Assembly: GCA_019695455.1 (NCBI GenBank)
Contig: JAEUAC010000140.1
Span: 1-25,420, forward strand
DNA: 25,420 nt
Direction of reading: 5' to 3'
From: Methylorubrum extorquens
GTDB lineage: Bacteria > Pseudomonadota > Alphaproteobacteria > Rhizobiales > Beijerinckiaceae
Positions within the stretch are counted from its first letter, which is position 1. Every line of letters begins with the position of its first letter. A program made the position numbers and the translations under genes. Shown piece after piece: positions 16,166 through 23,276 of this stretch. The notes beneath the pieces were generated by a model, which saw nothing but the letters and a program-made list of their open reading frames with translations, made no database searches and was not told where the DNA came from.

Positions 16166-17142
16166 GCCGCTTCCGCCCGGGCCGGAGGCAGGGCGCGTGC
16201 GGCGCGATCCGCATGGGCGAGGGCGGCTTCGAGACGCCGGTACTCTTCCGGCGGCAGCGGCGGGATCGGCGGGCGCGTCCGGCCGTTCCCCAGCCGTCCG
16301 AGGATCGTCAGGCAGGCCTTGAGCCGGGCGGTGGCGTAGGATCCCGGGCGCTCGCGATAGATCGCGACGGCAAGCGGATAGATCGCCTCGTGCCAGGCGC
16401 GGGCGGCGGTCCAGTCTTCCGCCTGAGCCGCGTGCCAGAGGGCGACCACCGCCTCCGGCACCACGGCGGCGAGGCTGACCTGGCTGCCTTCGGTGCCGAG
16501 GAGGTAGCAGGCGAGGAGATGCTCGTCGCCCGAGCCGAGCACGGCGACGTCCGGCCTGACGGCCTTCACGGCGCGGCGGTTCTGGTCGTAGGCGGCGGCC
16601 TCCCAGCTCCCTTCCTTGATGCCGACGACGCGGTCCGAGCGGACGAGGTCGAGAAGGGTCGGCACGGGGTAGGGCATCCCGCCCGCTCCGACCGGCGCCT
16701 GGTAGAGGACGATCGGAAGGGTGCAGGCGGACGCGACCGCCTCGTGATGCAGGCGCACGCCCTCCGGCGTCTGCCCGAGCGCCCAGGCATTGGGCGGGAA
16801 GACCAGGATCGCGTCCGCGCCCGCCGCCTCGGCGGCCGCCGCGTCGCGCGCGGCCTGCAGGCTCGATTCGGCGTTGATTCCGCTCGTGAGGAACACGCCG
16901 GGGCCGACGGCCGCTCGGATCAGGGAGACGACGCGGGACTTCTCGCCCGGATCGAGCACGAAGTTCTCGCCTGCGTGACCGTTGATCAGCAGGCCTTCGA
17001 TCCCCGGAACCGCAGCGACCTCCGCGACGTGGCGGGCCAAAGCGGCCTCGTCGATCTCGTACCCGTCGCCGAATGGGCAGACCGTCGCTGCATGGATGCC
17101 CGCCAGACGCGTGGCCGGGGTCGGGTGAGCGAGGTCAGTCAT
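16162..17142 (-). CDS. DapA (dihydrodipicolinate synthase) family lyase or deaminase
   Basis: This 326-residue class I Schiff-base TIM-barrel protein has its lysine at Lys176 (VVGIKEGSWE) and its tyrosine at Tyr147 (PIVLYQAP). The GTTGE motif of true DHDPS is replaced by GHAGE (residues 55-59), so the Thr-Thr proton relay is missing. The arginine that holds the substrate carboxylate after the Tyr is also absent (QAPVGAGG). It is therefore unlikely to make dihydrodipicolinate. In hydroxyproline loci a DapA relative (LhpC/HypD) deaminates 1-pyrroline-4-hydroxy-2-carboxylate, and the surrounding oxidase genes fit such a role, but the substrate is unproven. It overlaps both neighbours by four bases. 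Confidence 0.88.
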   Translation of the reverse strand: MTDLAHPTPATRLAGIHAATVCPFGDGYEIDEAALARHVAEVAAVPGIEGLLINGHAGENFVLDPGEKSRVVSLIRAAVGPGVFLTSGINAESSLQAARDAAAAEAAGADAILVFPPNAWALGQTPEGVRLHHEAVASACTLPIVLYQAPVGAGGMPYPVPTLLDLVRSDRVVGIKEGSWEAAAYDQNRRAVKAVRPDVAVLGSGDEHLLACYLLGTEGSQVSLAAVVPEAVVALWHAAQAEDWTAARAWHEAIYPLAVAIYRERPGSYATARLKACLTILGRLGNGRTRPPIPPLPPEEYRRLEAALAHADRAARALPPARAEAA

Positions 17143-18266
17143 GCGGGGACCGTTGGGGCCGGCTCTGCGAGCAGGCGGTCGAGAGGGAACAAGGGCAGGG
17201 CGGGTTCGCGGCCGAGAATGCGGTCGGCGAGGAGCGCGGCGATGTAGGGACCGCTCGTGTAGCCGGAGTGGACGCTGCCGATGGCGTAGGCATCCTCGTG
17301 GCCCGGGATCGGCCCGGCGATCGGCAGGGCGTCGGCCGTCTCGGCTTCCAGTCCCGCCCAGGCGCGCGCCAGCCTGCTGGCGGCGAGGCCCGGAACGGCA
17401 TGGCAGGCGAGCCGTATGTTGCCGATCAGGCTTTCGGGCGCGAGCTCGACGCCGCCGCGCTCGCGGTCGCCTCGGCCCTGCCAGCCGCCGCCGATCACGA
17501 CCGTGCCGTGCGGATACTGCTTCAGCGACAGGAGGCCGCTCGCGATGCCGACGACGGTCCGCATCACGGGCGCCATCCGTTCGGTCACGCCGAGCTGGTT
17601 CACCAGCACCTTGATGGGGACGCGCAGCCCGAACCAGGACAGCATCGGCTCGAGCCAGACGCCGCCAGCCAGCACGATGCGTCGGGCGCGGATCGTCTCG
17701 CCGGTCTTCGTCGTCAGGGCGTAGCCGCCGCCGGAGGGCTCGACGGCCGTCACCGGCGTGTTGTCCCGGATCGCGACCCCGGCCTCCCGGAGGGCCGCAC
17801 CGTAGGCGAGCCCGGAGAGGTAGGCGTTCGCGAAGCCGTCGACCCGGCAATACCCCGCGAGGCGGACGCCCGGCCCGAGCCCCGGCTCGATCTCGGCCGC
17901 CCGGGCCGGCCCGACGAGCTCGATCGGCGCTCCCGCCTCCCGGCGTCTGCCGGCCCTATAGGCGAGCAGTTCCTCCTCGCCCTCCGTGAAGGCGAGCGAG
18001 AGCCCGTCGCAGACGACCACTCCGACATCGTGCCCGAGCCAGTCCCGTGCGGAGGCCCACATCGCGTGGGCCCGCAGCGCATAGGGAATGAGCGCGACGC
18101 GCGTCATCTGCATGGTCAGCGTCCCGGCATTCACGCCGGAGGCCTCCCGGAACAGATCGCCGCGCTCGACGAGGACGGTCTTCAGGCCGGCTCGGGCGCA
18201 GAGGAGGGCGACCGTGCCGCCATGCACGCCCGCGCCGACGACGGCGAGGTCGTAGGATGGAATCAT
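17139..18266 (-). CDS. DAO-type FAD oxidoreductase, catalytic subunit of an amine dehydrogenase (OoxB/HcnC/LhpB-like)
   Basis: This 375-residue flavoprotein of the D-amino acid oxidase family (PF01266) has GAGVHG at residues 11-16 and Glu34 closing the Rossmann dinucleotide fold (VLVERGD). SGVNAGTL, at the flavin-contact position, and the C-terminal IGSVHSGYTSGPYIAALLADRILG are also typical. It probably oxidises a C-N bond of an imported amino-acid-like compound. The order small [2Fe-2S] protein, FAD/BFD protein, DAO protein reproduces heterotrimers such as opine oxidases, HCN synthase and D-hydroxyproline dehydrogenase. It overlaps the upstream and downstream genes by ATGA. No signal peptide, so it is cytoplasmic or membrane-associated. 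Confidence 0.9.
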   Translation of the reverse strand: MIPSYDLAVVGAGVHGGTVALLCARAGLKTVLVERGDLFREASGVNAGTLTMQMTRVALIPYALRAHAMWASARDWLGHDVGVVVCDGLSLAFTEGEEELLAYRAGRRREAGAPIELVGPARAAEIEPGLGPGVRLAGYCRVDGFANAYLSGLAYGAALREAGVAIRDNTPVTAVEPSGGGYALTTKTGETIRARRIVLAGGVWLEPMLSWFGLRVPIKVLVNQLGVTERMAPVMRTVVGIASGLLSLKQYPHGTVVIGGGWQGRGDRERGGVELAPESLIGNIRLACHAVPGLAASRLARAWAGLEAETADALPIAGPIPGHEDAYAIGSVHSGYTSGPYIAALLADRILGREPALPLFPLDRLLAEPAPTVPA

Positions 18267-19684
18267 AGGGGAGCCGGCTTCGGCACGGGGATGTCGCCGT
18301 AGTCGAAGGTCCCGACGAGGTCGGCGAGCGGCACGGGGCGGAGCGGCGGACGACCCGTCCACCACCCGACGGCGCCGCGCGTGCCGACCTGGAGGGTCAC
18401 GATGTCGCCGGCCGTCTCGCCGCACATGCGACCTTGGCAAGGCCCCATGCCGCAGCGCGTGAACGCCTTCACCTGATCGAGCGTGCGGGCGCCCGCCTGC
18501 ACGGCCTCCTCGATCTCCGCCCGGGTCACGTCCTCACATCGGCACACCACCGTCTCGGCCGGGACGGCCGCGATCTGGCCCGCCCGGGGCATCATCAGGC
18601 GGGACACGGCGTCGGAGAAGCGGCGATCGCGCCCGGCCTCCCGGAAGGCGGTCCGGCCGGCTACCTCGACGGCCTCCGCGCCCGAAAATCCCAGGTCGTG
18701 CGCGGCGGCGAGGCCGGCGAGCCGCCCCGTCCGGGCGGCCGGGCCGGCACCCGCGATCCCCGCGCCGTCGCCGGCCGCATAGAGGCGGGGGATGGTCGTC
18801 CTGCCCCAACGATCCCGCTTCGGAACCCAGCCGCCACGCTCGGGGACGTGCACGTGCTCCGCCCGCAGCACCTTCGCGATCTCGCCCCCGGGCACCAGGC
18901 CGTTGCCCACGGCCATGACGTCGGCCTCTTCCCAGCGCAAGCGCGCGAGGTCGGGAGCTCCGTTCCGGGAAAGCGGCGCGACCCCGACGCGCGTCAGCGC
19001 GGTCTCGCCCTCCGCGGCCACCACCGCGTGGCCGAACAGCACGGGCACGCGCGCGGCCGCGATGCGGGCGGCCCACGCGGCTCCCTGGGCGAGGAGGGAC
19101 GGCTTCGTCGCGAGACGAGGCGTGGCCCTCAGCCAGTCGGCCGGGCTGGAGACGTCGACGAGGCCGACGACGCATCCGCCCGCGGCCAGGATCTTGGCGG
19201 CCACCGCCGCGAGCAGCGGTCCCGCGCCGGCGACGACGATGCGCCGGCCCGGCACCCGGCCTTCGGTCTTGAGCAGGACCGTCGCGGCGGCGAGGCCGAT
19301 CACGCCGGGAAGCGTCCATCCGGGAAAGGGCACGATCCGCTCGTACGCGCCCGTGGCGGCGACGAGCGCCTGGGCCCGGACCGTCTCCGGTCCGTCCGGC
19401 CCGAGGGCGTCGATGCGGAAGCGCTCCGTCACCGACCAGATCCGGCGTCCGAGGCGCAATGCGACGTCGGAGGCGGCCAGGGTCGACCGCAGCGTCTCTC
19501 CGTCGCGTTCGACGCAGGCGCGGCCTGCCGGCGTGCGGGGCGCGCGGTAGATCTGGCCGCCGGCTTCCTCCTGTTCGTCGAAGAGGACGACGCGGGCTCC
19601 GGCTTCGGCGGCCGCGATGGCGGCGGCGCAGCCGGCCGGGCCGGCGCCGATCACCGCGAGGTCGAAGACGGTCGGATCGCTCAT
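18263..19684 (-). CDS. FAD-dependent oxidoreductase with BFD-like [2Fe-2S] domain (OoxA/HcnB/LhpF-like)
   Basis: This 473-residue protein has an N-terminal FAD Rossmann motif (VIGAGPAGCAAA, residues 11-22) and a second dinucleotide motif RRIVVAGAGPLLAAVAAKIL around 155-175. GDGAGIAGAGPAARTGRLAGLAAA follows near 320. The C-terminal [2Fe-2S] domain has Cys381, Cys383, Cys411 and Cys416 (C-x-C then C-x4-C, context CRCEDVT and RCGMGPCQGRMC). This is the electron-transfer subunit of opine-oxidase, HCN-synthase or hydroxyproline-dehydrogenase-type complexes. The ATG at 19684 overlaps the stop of the small ferredoxin-like gene. An open frame upstream of it is a shadow of that gene. Confidence 0.9.
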   Translation of the reverse strand: MSDPTVFDLAVIGAGPAGCAAAIAAAEAGARVVLFDEQEEAGGQIYRAPRTPAGRACVERDGETLRSTLAASDVALRLGRRIWSVTERFRIDALGPDGPETVRAQALVAATGAYERIVPFPGWTLPGVIGLAAATVLLKTEGRVPGRRIVVAGAGPLLAAVAAKILAAGGCVVGLVDVSSPADWLRATPRLATKPSLLAQGAAWAARIAAARVPVLFGHAVVAAEGETALTRVGVAPLSRNGAPDLARLRWEEADVMAVGNGLVPGGEIAKVLRAEHVHVPERGGWVPKRDRWGRTTIPRLYAAGDGAGIAGAGPAARTGRLAGLAAAHDLGFSGAEAVEVAGRTAFREAGRDRRFSDAVSRLMMPRAGQIAAVPAETVVCRCEDVTRAEIEEAVQAGARTLDQVKAFTRCGMGPCQGRMCGETAGDIVTLQVGTRGAVGWWTGRPPLRPVPLADLVGTFDYGDIPVPKPAPL

Positions 19685-19953
19685 GCGGCGAGGCCCGGCC
19701 TCGACACGGCCATTCCGTCCCGCGCCGCCACGAGACAGGCCTGGCGCACGACCCCGTCGATCGTCAGCACGCATTCCTGGCACACGCCCATGAGGCAGAA
19801 CGCGCCGCGCGGCGTGCCGGCGCGCGGCGAACGCCGGAGCGCCCGCACCCCGTTCGCCAGGAGCAGGCTGGCCACGGTCGATCCGGCAACACCGCTCAAC
19901 GCCTCTCCATCGAGAGTGATCGTGACGGTGCCGATTTCGGCGGAAGCGGGCAT
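19681..19953 (-). CDS. Small [2Fe-2S] ferredoxin-like subunit (HcnA/LhpE-type)
   Basis: This 90-residue plant-type ferredoxin-like protein starts with two beta strands (GTVTITLDGEAL). Its cluster ligands are Cys53, Cys58, Cys61 and Cys73 in C-x4-C-x2-C-x11-C spacing (FCLMGVCQECVLTIDG, QACL). It matches the gamma or small subunit of HCN synthase and D-hydroxyproline dehydrogenase complexes, which passes electrons from the flavins. It is the first gene of the seven-gene operon. A predicted promoter and operator lie 38-65 bases upstream. Confidence 0.88.
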   Translation of the reverse strand: MPASAEIGTVTITLDGEALSGVAGSTVASLLLANGVRALRRSPRAGTPRGAFCLMGVCQECVLTIDGVVRQACLVAARDGMAVSRPGLAA

Positions 19954-19983
19954 CGGGGGACGAGGATGTGCCTTTACACGGAA

Positions 19984-20004
19984 ACAGGATTGTATACCGT
20001 CTGT
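19984..20004. promoter_or_regulatory. Predicted GntR/FCD operator in the divergent promoter region
   Basis: A GTATAC palindrome (19992-19997) sits in TTGTATACC and is flanked by ACAG (19984-19987) and CTGT (20001-20004), which are nearly symmetric about it. FadR/VanR-type GntR proteins bind TTGTATACAA-like sites. A related TTGCATAC dyad occurs at 24344-24360, before the locus's own GntR operon. The site is in the 113 bases between the divergent iron-sulfur and binding-protein genes, so one protein could control both directions. Confidence 0.5.
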
Positions 20005-20018
20005 GGACCGTGGGGCAA
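19991..20018 (-). promoter_or_regulatory. Predicted sigma-70-type promoter of the seven-gene operon
   Basis: On the minus strand, TTGCCC (20018-20013) is followed by a 16-base spacer and TATACA (19996-19991). It is 38 bases upstream of the first start codon at 19953. The -10 element lies within the predicted operator, so a bound regulator would block it. Confidence 0.4.
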
Positions 20019-20066
20019 CCGTTTGGCCCCGCTGCCCGCGTCGACTACTTGCACGGAGATCGCGTT

Positions 20067-20879
20067 ATGGTTCGTCGGTTAGCCCTCGCGCTCAGTCTCG
20101 GTCTGGCGGCCGTGACCGCGTTCGGACCTCTGGGGGCGGCCGCCCGGTCCCTGGACGACATCCTGAAGTCGGGCACGCTGAAGGTGGGTGTGAACCCGAC
20201 CCTCCCGCCGCTCGGAAAGTTCGACGACAAGAACGAGATCACCGGCTTCGACGTCGATTTCGCCAACGAGGTCGGCAAGATGCTCGGCGTGAAGGTCGAG
20301 ATCGTGCAGACCGGCTCGCCGGACCGCATCCCGTTCGTCGCCTCCGGCAAGATCGACGTCGTGATGGGCGCGATGACGCGCAATCCGGAGCGCGCCAAGG
20401 TGATCGACTTCACGGTTCCCGTGCACACCGAGGTGTTCGGCGTGCTCACCACCGAGGCCAAGCCGTTCAAGGACTGGAAGGAGCTCAACAGCCCGTCCGT
20501 CACGCTGATCCAGGTCCGGGGCACCACGCCCGTCAAGTTCGTGGAGGACAACCTGAAGCAGGCGAAGGTCACGCTGCTCGACAACTACCCCGATGCGGTC
20601 CGAGCGCTGGCCCAGGGACGGGGGGACGCCATGGTCGACGTCATCGACTTCGTGGGCGAGCAGATGAACCTGCACAAGACCGTCAAGTGGCGGATCGTCG
20701 ATACGCCGGTGGACGTCTATTACTGCTCCATGGGGCTGGCCAAGAACGCCACCGGCCTCAAGGACTGGCTGAACGTCGCCATCTTCGAGATGCACCGCCG
20801 CGGACGCACGGACGCGCTGTGGGAGAAGTGGTTCGGCATGAAGATGATCAATCCGACCGGCTTCACGCCCTACTTCTAA
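20067..20879 (+). CDS. Polar amino acid ABC transporter substrate-binding protein
   Basis: This 270-residue periplasmic receptor (SBP_bac_3, PF00497) has a signal peptide ending near GAAARS (about residue 26). Family motifs are ILKSGTLKVGVNPTLPP, GFDVDFANEVGKMLGVKVEIV, and DVVMGAMTRNPERAKVIDFTVPV. The hinge and second lobe follow (VRGTTPVKFVEDN, LAQGRGDAMVDVIDF). The Arg of TRNPERA normally grips the alpha-carboxylate, so the ligand is probably amino-acid-like. GGAG lies about nine bases before the ATG. It is divergent from the operon that carries its permeases, and a long hairpin separates it from its ATPase. Confidence 0.93.
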   Translation: MVRRLALALSLGLAAVTAFGPLGAAARSLDDILKSGTLKVGVNPTLPPLGKFDDKNEITGFDVDFANEVGKMLGVKVEIVQTGSPDRIPFVASGKIDVVMGAMTRNPERAKVIDFTVPVHTEVFGVLTTEAKPFKDWKELNSPSVTLIQVRGTTPVKFVEDNLKQAKVTLLDNYPDAVRALAQGRGDAMVDVIDFVGEQMNLHKTVKWRIVDTPVDVYYCSMGLAKNATGLKDWLNVAIFEMHRRGRTDALWEKWFGMKMINPTGFTPYF

Positions 20880-20893
20880 GCCGGATCCTCGAC

Positions 20894-20927
20894 GGCGGCA
20901 GGGCGGCGTCGGCGCCGCCCTGCCGCC
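20894..20927 (+). other. Perfect 15-bp GC hairpin between binding-protein and ATPase genes
   Basis: GGCGGCAGGGCGGCG (20894-20908) is an exact reverse complement of CGCCGCCCTGCCGCC (20913-20927), with a TCGG loop. It starts 15 bases after the binding-protein stop and ends 34 bases before the ATPase ATG. There is no T-tract, so it is probably an RNA-stabilising or partial attenuator element that keeps the binding protein in excess over the ATPase, as seen in other ABC operons. A full terminator is less likely, because the downstream ATPase would then need its own promoter. Confidence 0.65.
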
Positions 20928-20961
20928 AGGCTGCTCCCGACCAGACCACATCCCGATCGCA

Positions 20962-21699
20962 ATGGCCTTCCTCGAAATCCGGAACCTGTCCGCCTCCTAC
21001 GGCACCGTGCCGGTCCTGAGCGACGTCTCGCTGTCGGTGGAGCGGGGCGCCATGCTGGGCCTGATCGGGCCGTCGGGGTCGGGGAAATCGACGCTGCTGC
21101 GGTCCCTCGTCGGCCTGCTGCCGCCCCGTTCGGGCCAGGTCCTGGTCGGAGGAACCGCCATCGACTACGGGCGACGCGAGGATCTGAAGGCGGTCCGCGA
21201 CCGCTTCGCGATCGTCTTCCAGCAATTCAACCTGTTCCAGAACATGTCCGCGATCGAGAACGTGACGATCGCGCCCGTGAAGGTGAAGGGCCGACCCAAG
21301 GAGGAGGCCCGGGCCGACGGAGAGCGGCTGCTCGCCAAGGTCGGGCTCGGTCACAAGCTCGACGCCTATCCGGACGAGCTGTCGGGCGGTCAGCAGCAGC
21401 GCGTCGCCATCGCCCGCGCGCTCGCCCTCAGGCCCGACGTGCTGCTTCTCGACGAGGTCACGGCCTCGCTCGATCCGGAGCTCGTCAGCGAGGTGCTGGA
21501 CACCATCCGGGGGCTCGCGGCCGACGGGATGACGATCCTCATCGTCTCGCACGAGATGAGCTTCATCCGGGGCGCCTCGAGCGAGGTCGCCTTCATGGCC
21601 GATGGCCGGGTGGTCGAGATCGGGGACCCGGCGACCATCTTCGCAGCGCCTCGCGAGGGTCGAACGCGGGACTTCGTCGACAAGATCCTCCACCACTGA
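20962..21699 (+). CDS. Amino acid ABC transporter ATP-binding protein
   Basis: This 245-residue ATPase of the polar amino acid class (GlnQ/HisP-like) has all catalytic elements: Walker A GPSGSGKST (36-44), Q-loop VFQQFNLF (85-92), signature LSGGQQQR (140-147), Walker B VLLLDE (160-165), D-loop SLD (169-171) and H-loop His197. It should form a dimer that drives the two permeases encoded at 14760-16165. No ribosome site is obvious before the ATG. Together with the hairpin upstream, this may set low expression. Confidence 0.94.
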   Translation: MAFLEIRNLSASYGTVPVLSDVSLSVERGAMLGLIGPSGSGKSTLLRSLVGLLPPRSGQVLVGGTAIDYGRREDLKAVRDRFAIVFQQFNLFQNMSAIENVTIAPVKVKGRPKEEARADGERLLAKVGLGHKLDAYPDELSGGQQQRVAIARALALRPDVLLLDEVTASLDPELVSEVLDTIRGLAADGMTILIVSHEMSFIRGASSEVAFMADGRVVEIGDPATIFAAPREGRTRDFVDKILHH

Positions 21700-21700
21700 G

Positions 21701-22564
21701 GTGGGACGGCCACTTCCTCCCGCCTACCTCGCGGGGGCGGCCCTGATGGTGCTGTCCGTCACCCTGACGAGCTGCCTCGACACGATCCTGCGGATCCTCT
21801 CGGCCCGGCACGATCCGATCTTCCTCGCCTGGGGGCGCCATATGGTGCAGGCCGGCGCCCTCGCGGCGATGGCGCCCTGGCTCGGACCGGCCCGCGTGTT
21901 CCGGACCACGCGGCTCCGGCTCCAATTCGGGCGGGGCGTGTGCCTTCTCGCCTCGACCGTCTTCATCATCCTCGCGCTGCAGCGCCTCTCGATGGCGCAG
22001 AGCTACGCCATCGCGTTCTCGACGCCGCTCGTCGCGATCGGGCTCGCGGCGCTGATCCTGCGGGAGCGTGCCACGGCGCGTCAGCTCGCGTGCATCGGCG
22101 GCGGCTTCCTCGGCGTGCTGGTCTCGCTGGACGTGACGGCGCCGAGCGCGTCGCCGGCGCTTCTCCTTCCGTTGGCCATGGCCCTGTTCAACGCCGGCTT
22201 CCAGGTCCTGACGCGCCTGGGCGGACGCGACCAGGATCCCTATTCCCTGATCTTCTACGGGGCGTTCTCGGCAGCGCTCACGGCGACACCGCTCCTGCCG
22301 TGGACGGCCGGGCCGATCGGGGCGGCCGACCTCGGCCTCCTGGCGATCGGCGGCCTGTTCGGCACGGCGGGACACCTGTGCCTGGTCCACGCCCTCCGAC
22401 TGGCGCCCACGGTGATCGTGTCGCCGATGGTGTACCTGCAGCTCGTCGCCGTGAGCCTGCTCGGATACGGTCTCTTCGGCGAGGTGCCGAGCCTGCCGAC
22501 CGTGATCGGCGGCCTCATCGTGGCGATCAGCGGGATCGCCCTGCTGCGCTCGCCGGTCAGGTGA
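21701..22564 (+). CDS. EamA-family (DMT superfamily) transporter
   Basis: This 287-residue membrane protein has about ten helices and two EamA repeats. The first begins PPAYLAGAALMVLSVTLTSCLDTILRIL and includes MAQSYAIAFSTPLVAIGLAALIL; the second ends VIGGLIVAISGIALLRSPVR. The GTG at 21701 is one base after the ATPase stop and gives normal family length. An open frame back to 21602 is only the ATPase shadow. No ribosome site is evident, which suggests translational coupling. It could export a product of the pathway or be a second uptake or efflux route; the substrate is unknown. Its last eight bases overlap the convergent GntR gene. Confidence 0.85.
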   Translation: MGRPLPPAYLAGAALMVLSVTLTSCLDTILRILSARHDPIFLAWGRHMVQAGALAAMAPWLGPARVFRTTRLRLQFGRGVCLLASTVFIILALQRLSMAQSYAIAFSTPLVAIGLAALILRERATARQLACIGGGFLGVLVSLDVTAPSASPALLLPLAMALFNAGFQVLTRLGGRDQDPYSLIFYGAFSAALTATPLLPWTAGPIGAADLGLLAIGGLFGTAGHLCLVHALRLAPTVIVSPMVYLQLVAVSLLGYGLFGEVPSLPTVIGGLIVAISGIALLRSPVR

Positions 22565-23258
22565 CGCTGGCGACCGTGAAGCGGGTCAGCGAACGCAGAT
22601 GCGCCTGCACGGCCCGTCTGGCCCGCCGGGCGTCGCCCGATTCGAGCGCGGCGAGAATCTCCAGATGCTCCGTCGAGTCCGGCGCCAGCCGGTCCGACAG
22701 CCGCGCGATCTCGAAGAGGCGCGTCGTGACGCGGAGCGAGGCGATCATCTGGGCGAGGACGGCGTTCCCGCAGGCTTCCGCGTAGAGCCTGTGCACCCTG
22801 TCGTCCGAGCGCCAGTGCGCGTCCGTATGGTAGGTGGTCGCCGCCATGAGCTCGGCGATCTCCCGGCGGACGGCCGCGATGCTGCCCGGCGACACGCGGT
22901 CGATCGCCAGGGCGGCCGCTTCCGATTCCAGGATCTCGCGCACCTTGAGGCTCTGGAGGTATTCGGCGAGATCCACCGAGCGGACCATGAAGGAGCGATT
23001 GGCCGCCTTGATGACGAGCCCTTCGCCTTCCAGCCGCTGCAGAGCCTCGCGAAGCGGCGTGCGGGACAGACCCAATCCTTCGGCGAGCTTCGCCTCGACG
23101 ATCGGAACGCCGCCTTTGAGGCGACGCGTCCTGATCAATTCCGAGATGCTGTTGTAGGCGAGGTTCGAGAGGTTGTAGCCGGATCTGGCAGGGCCGGGCT
23201 CCGGCACGGCGCTCTCGTCCGCCTCGTCCGCGGCGTCGTCTCGACTGGCCCCGGCCAT
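22557..23258 (-). CDS. GntR-family transcriptional regulator, FCD (FadR) subfamily
   Basis: This 233-residue regulator has an N-terminal winged helix (about residues 33-95; helix-turn-helix VEAKLAEGLGLSRTPLREALQRLEGEGLV). The helical FCD ligand domain (about 100-225) has the metal and ligand-site signature DDRVHRLYAEACGN, TEHLEILAALESGD and AVQAHLRS. The first 26 residues are an acidic, probably disordered extension. GGAGGGAG precedes the ATG, 18 bases after the phosphotriesterase-family stop, so the two form one operon. It is the only regulator in the catabolic locus. TTGyATAC sites at 19990 and 24342 are its likely targets. Confidence 0.92.
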   Translation of the reverse strand: MAGASRDDAADEADESAVPEPGPARSGYNLSNLAYNSISELIRTRRLKGGVPIVEAKLAEGLGLSRTPLREALQRLEGEGLVIKAANRSFMVRSVDLAEYLQSLKVREILESEAAALAIDRVSPGSIAAVRREIAELMAATTYHTDAHWRSDDRVHRLYAEACGNAVLAQMIASLRVTTRLFEIARLSDRLAPDSTEHLEILAALESGDARRARRAVQAHLRSLTRFTVASVT

Positions 23259-23276
23259 CCGCTTGCACTCCCTCCG

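Noticed and set aside
16162..17142. Calling the DapA-family gene dapA of lysine biosynthesis
   Set aside because: The GTTGE motif and the substrate arginine are missing, and the gene is embedded in a catabolic operon.
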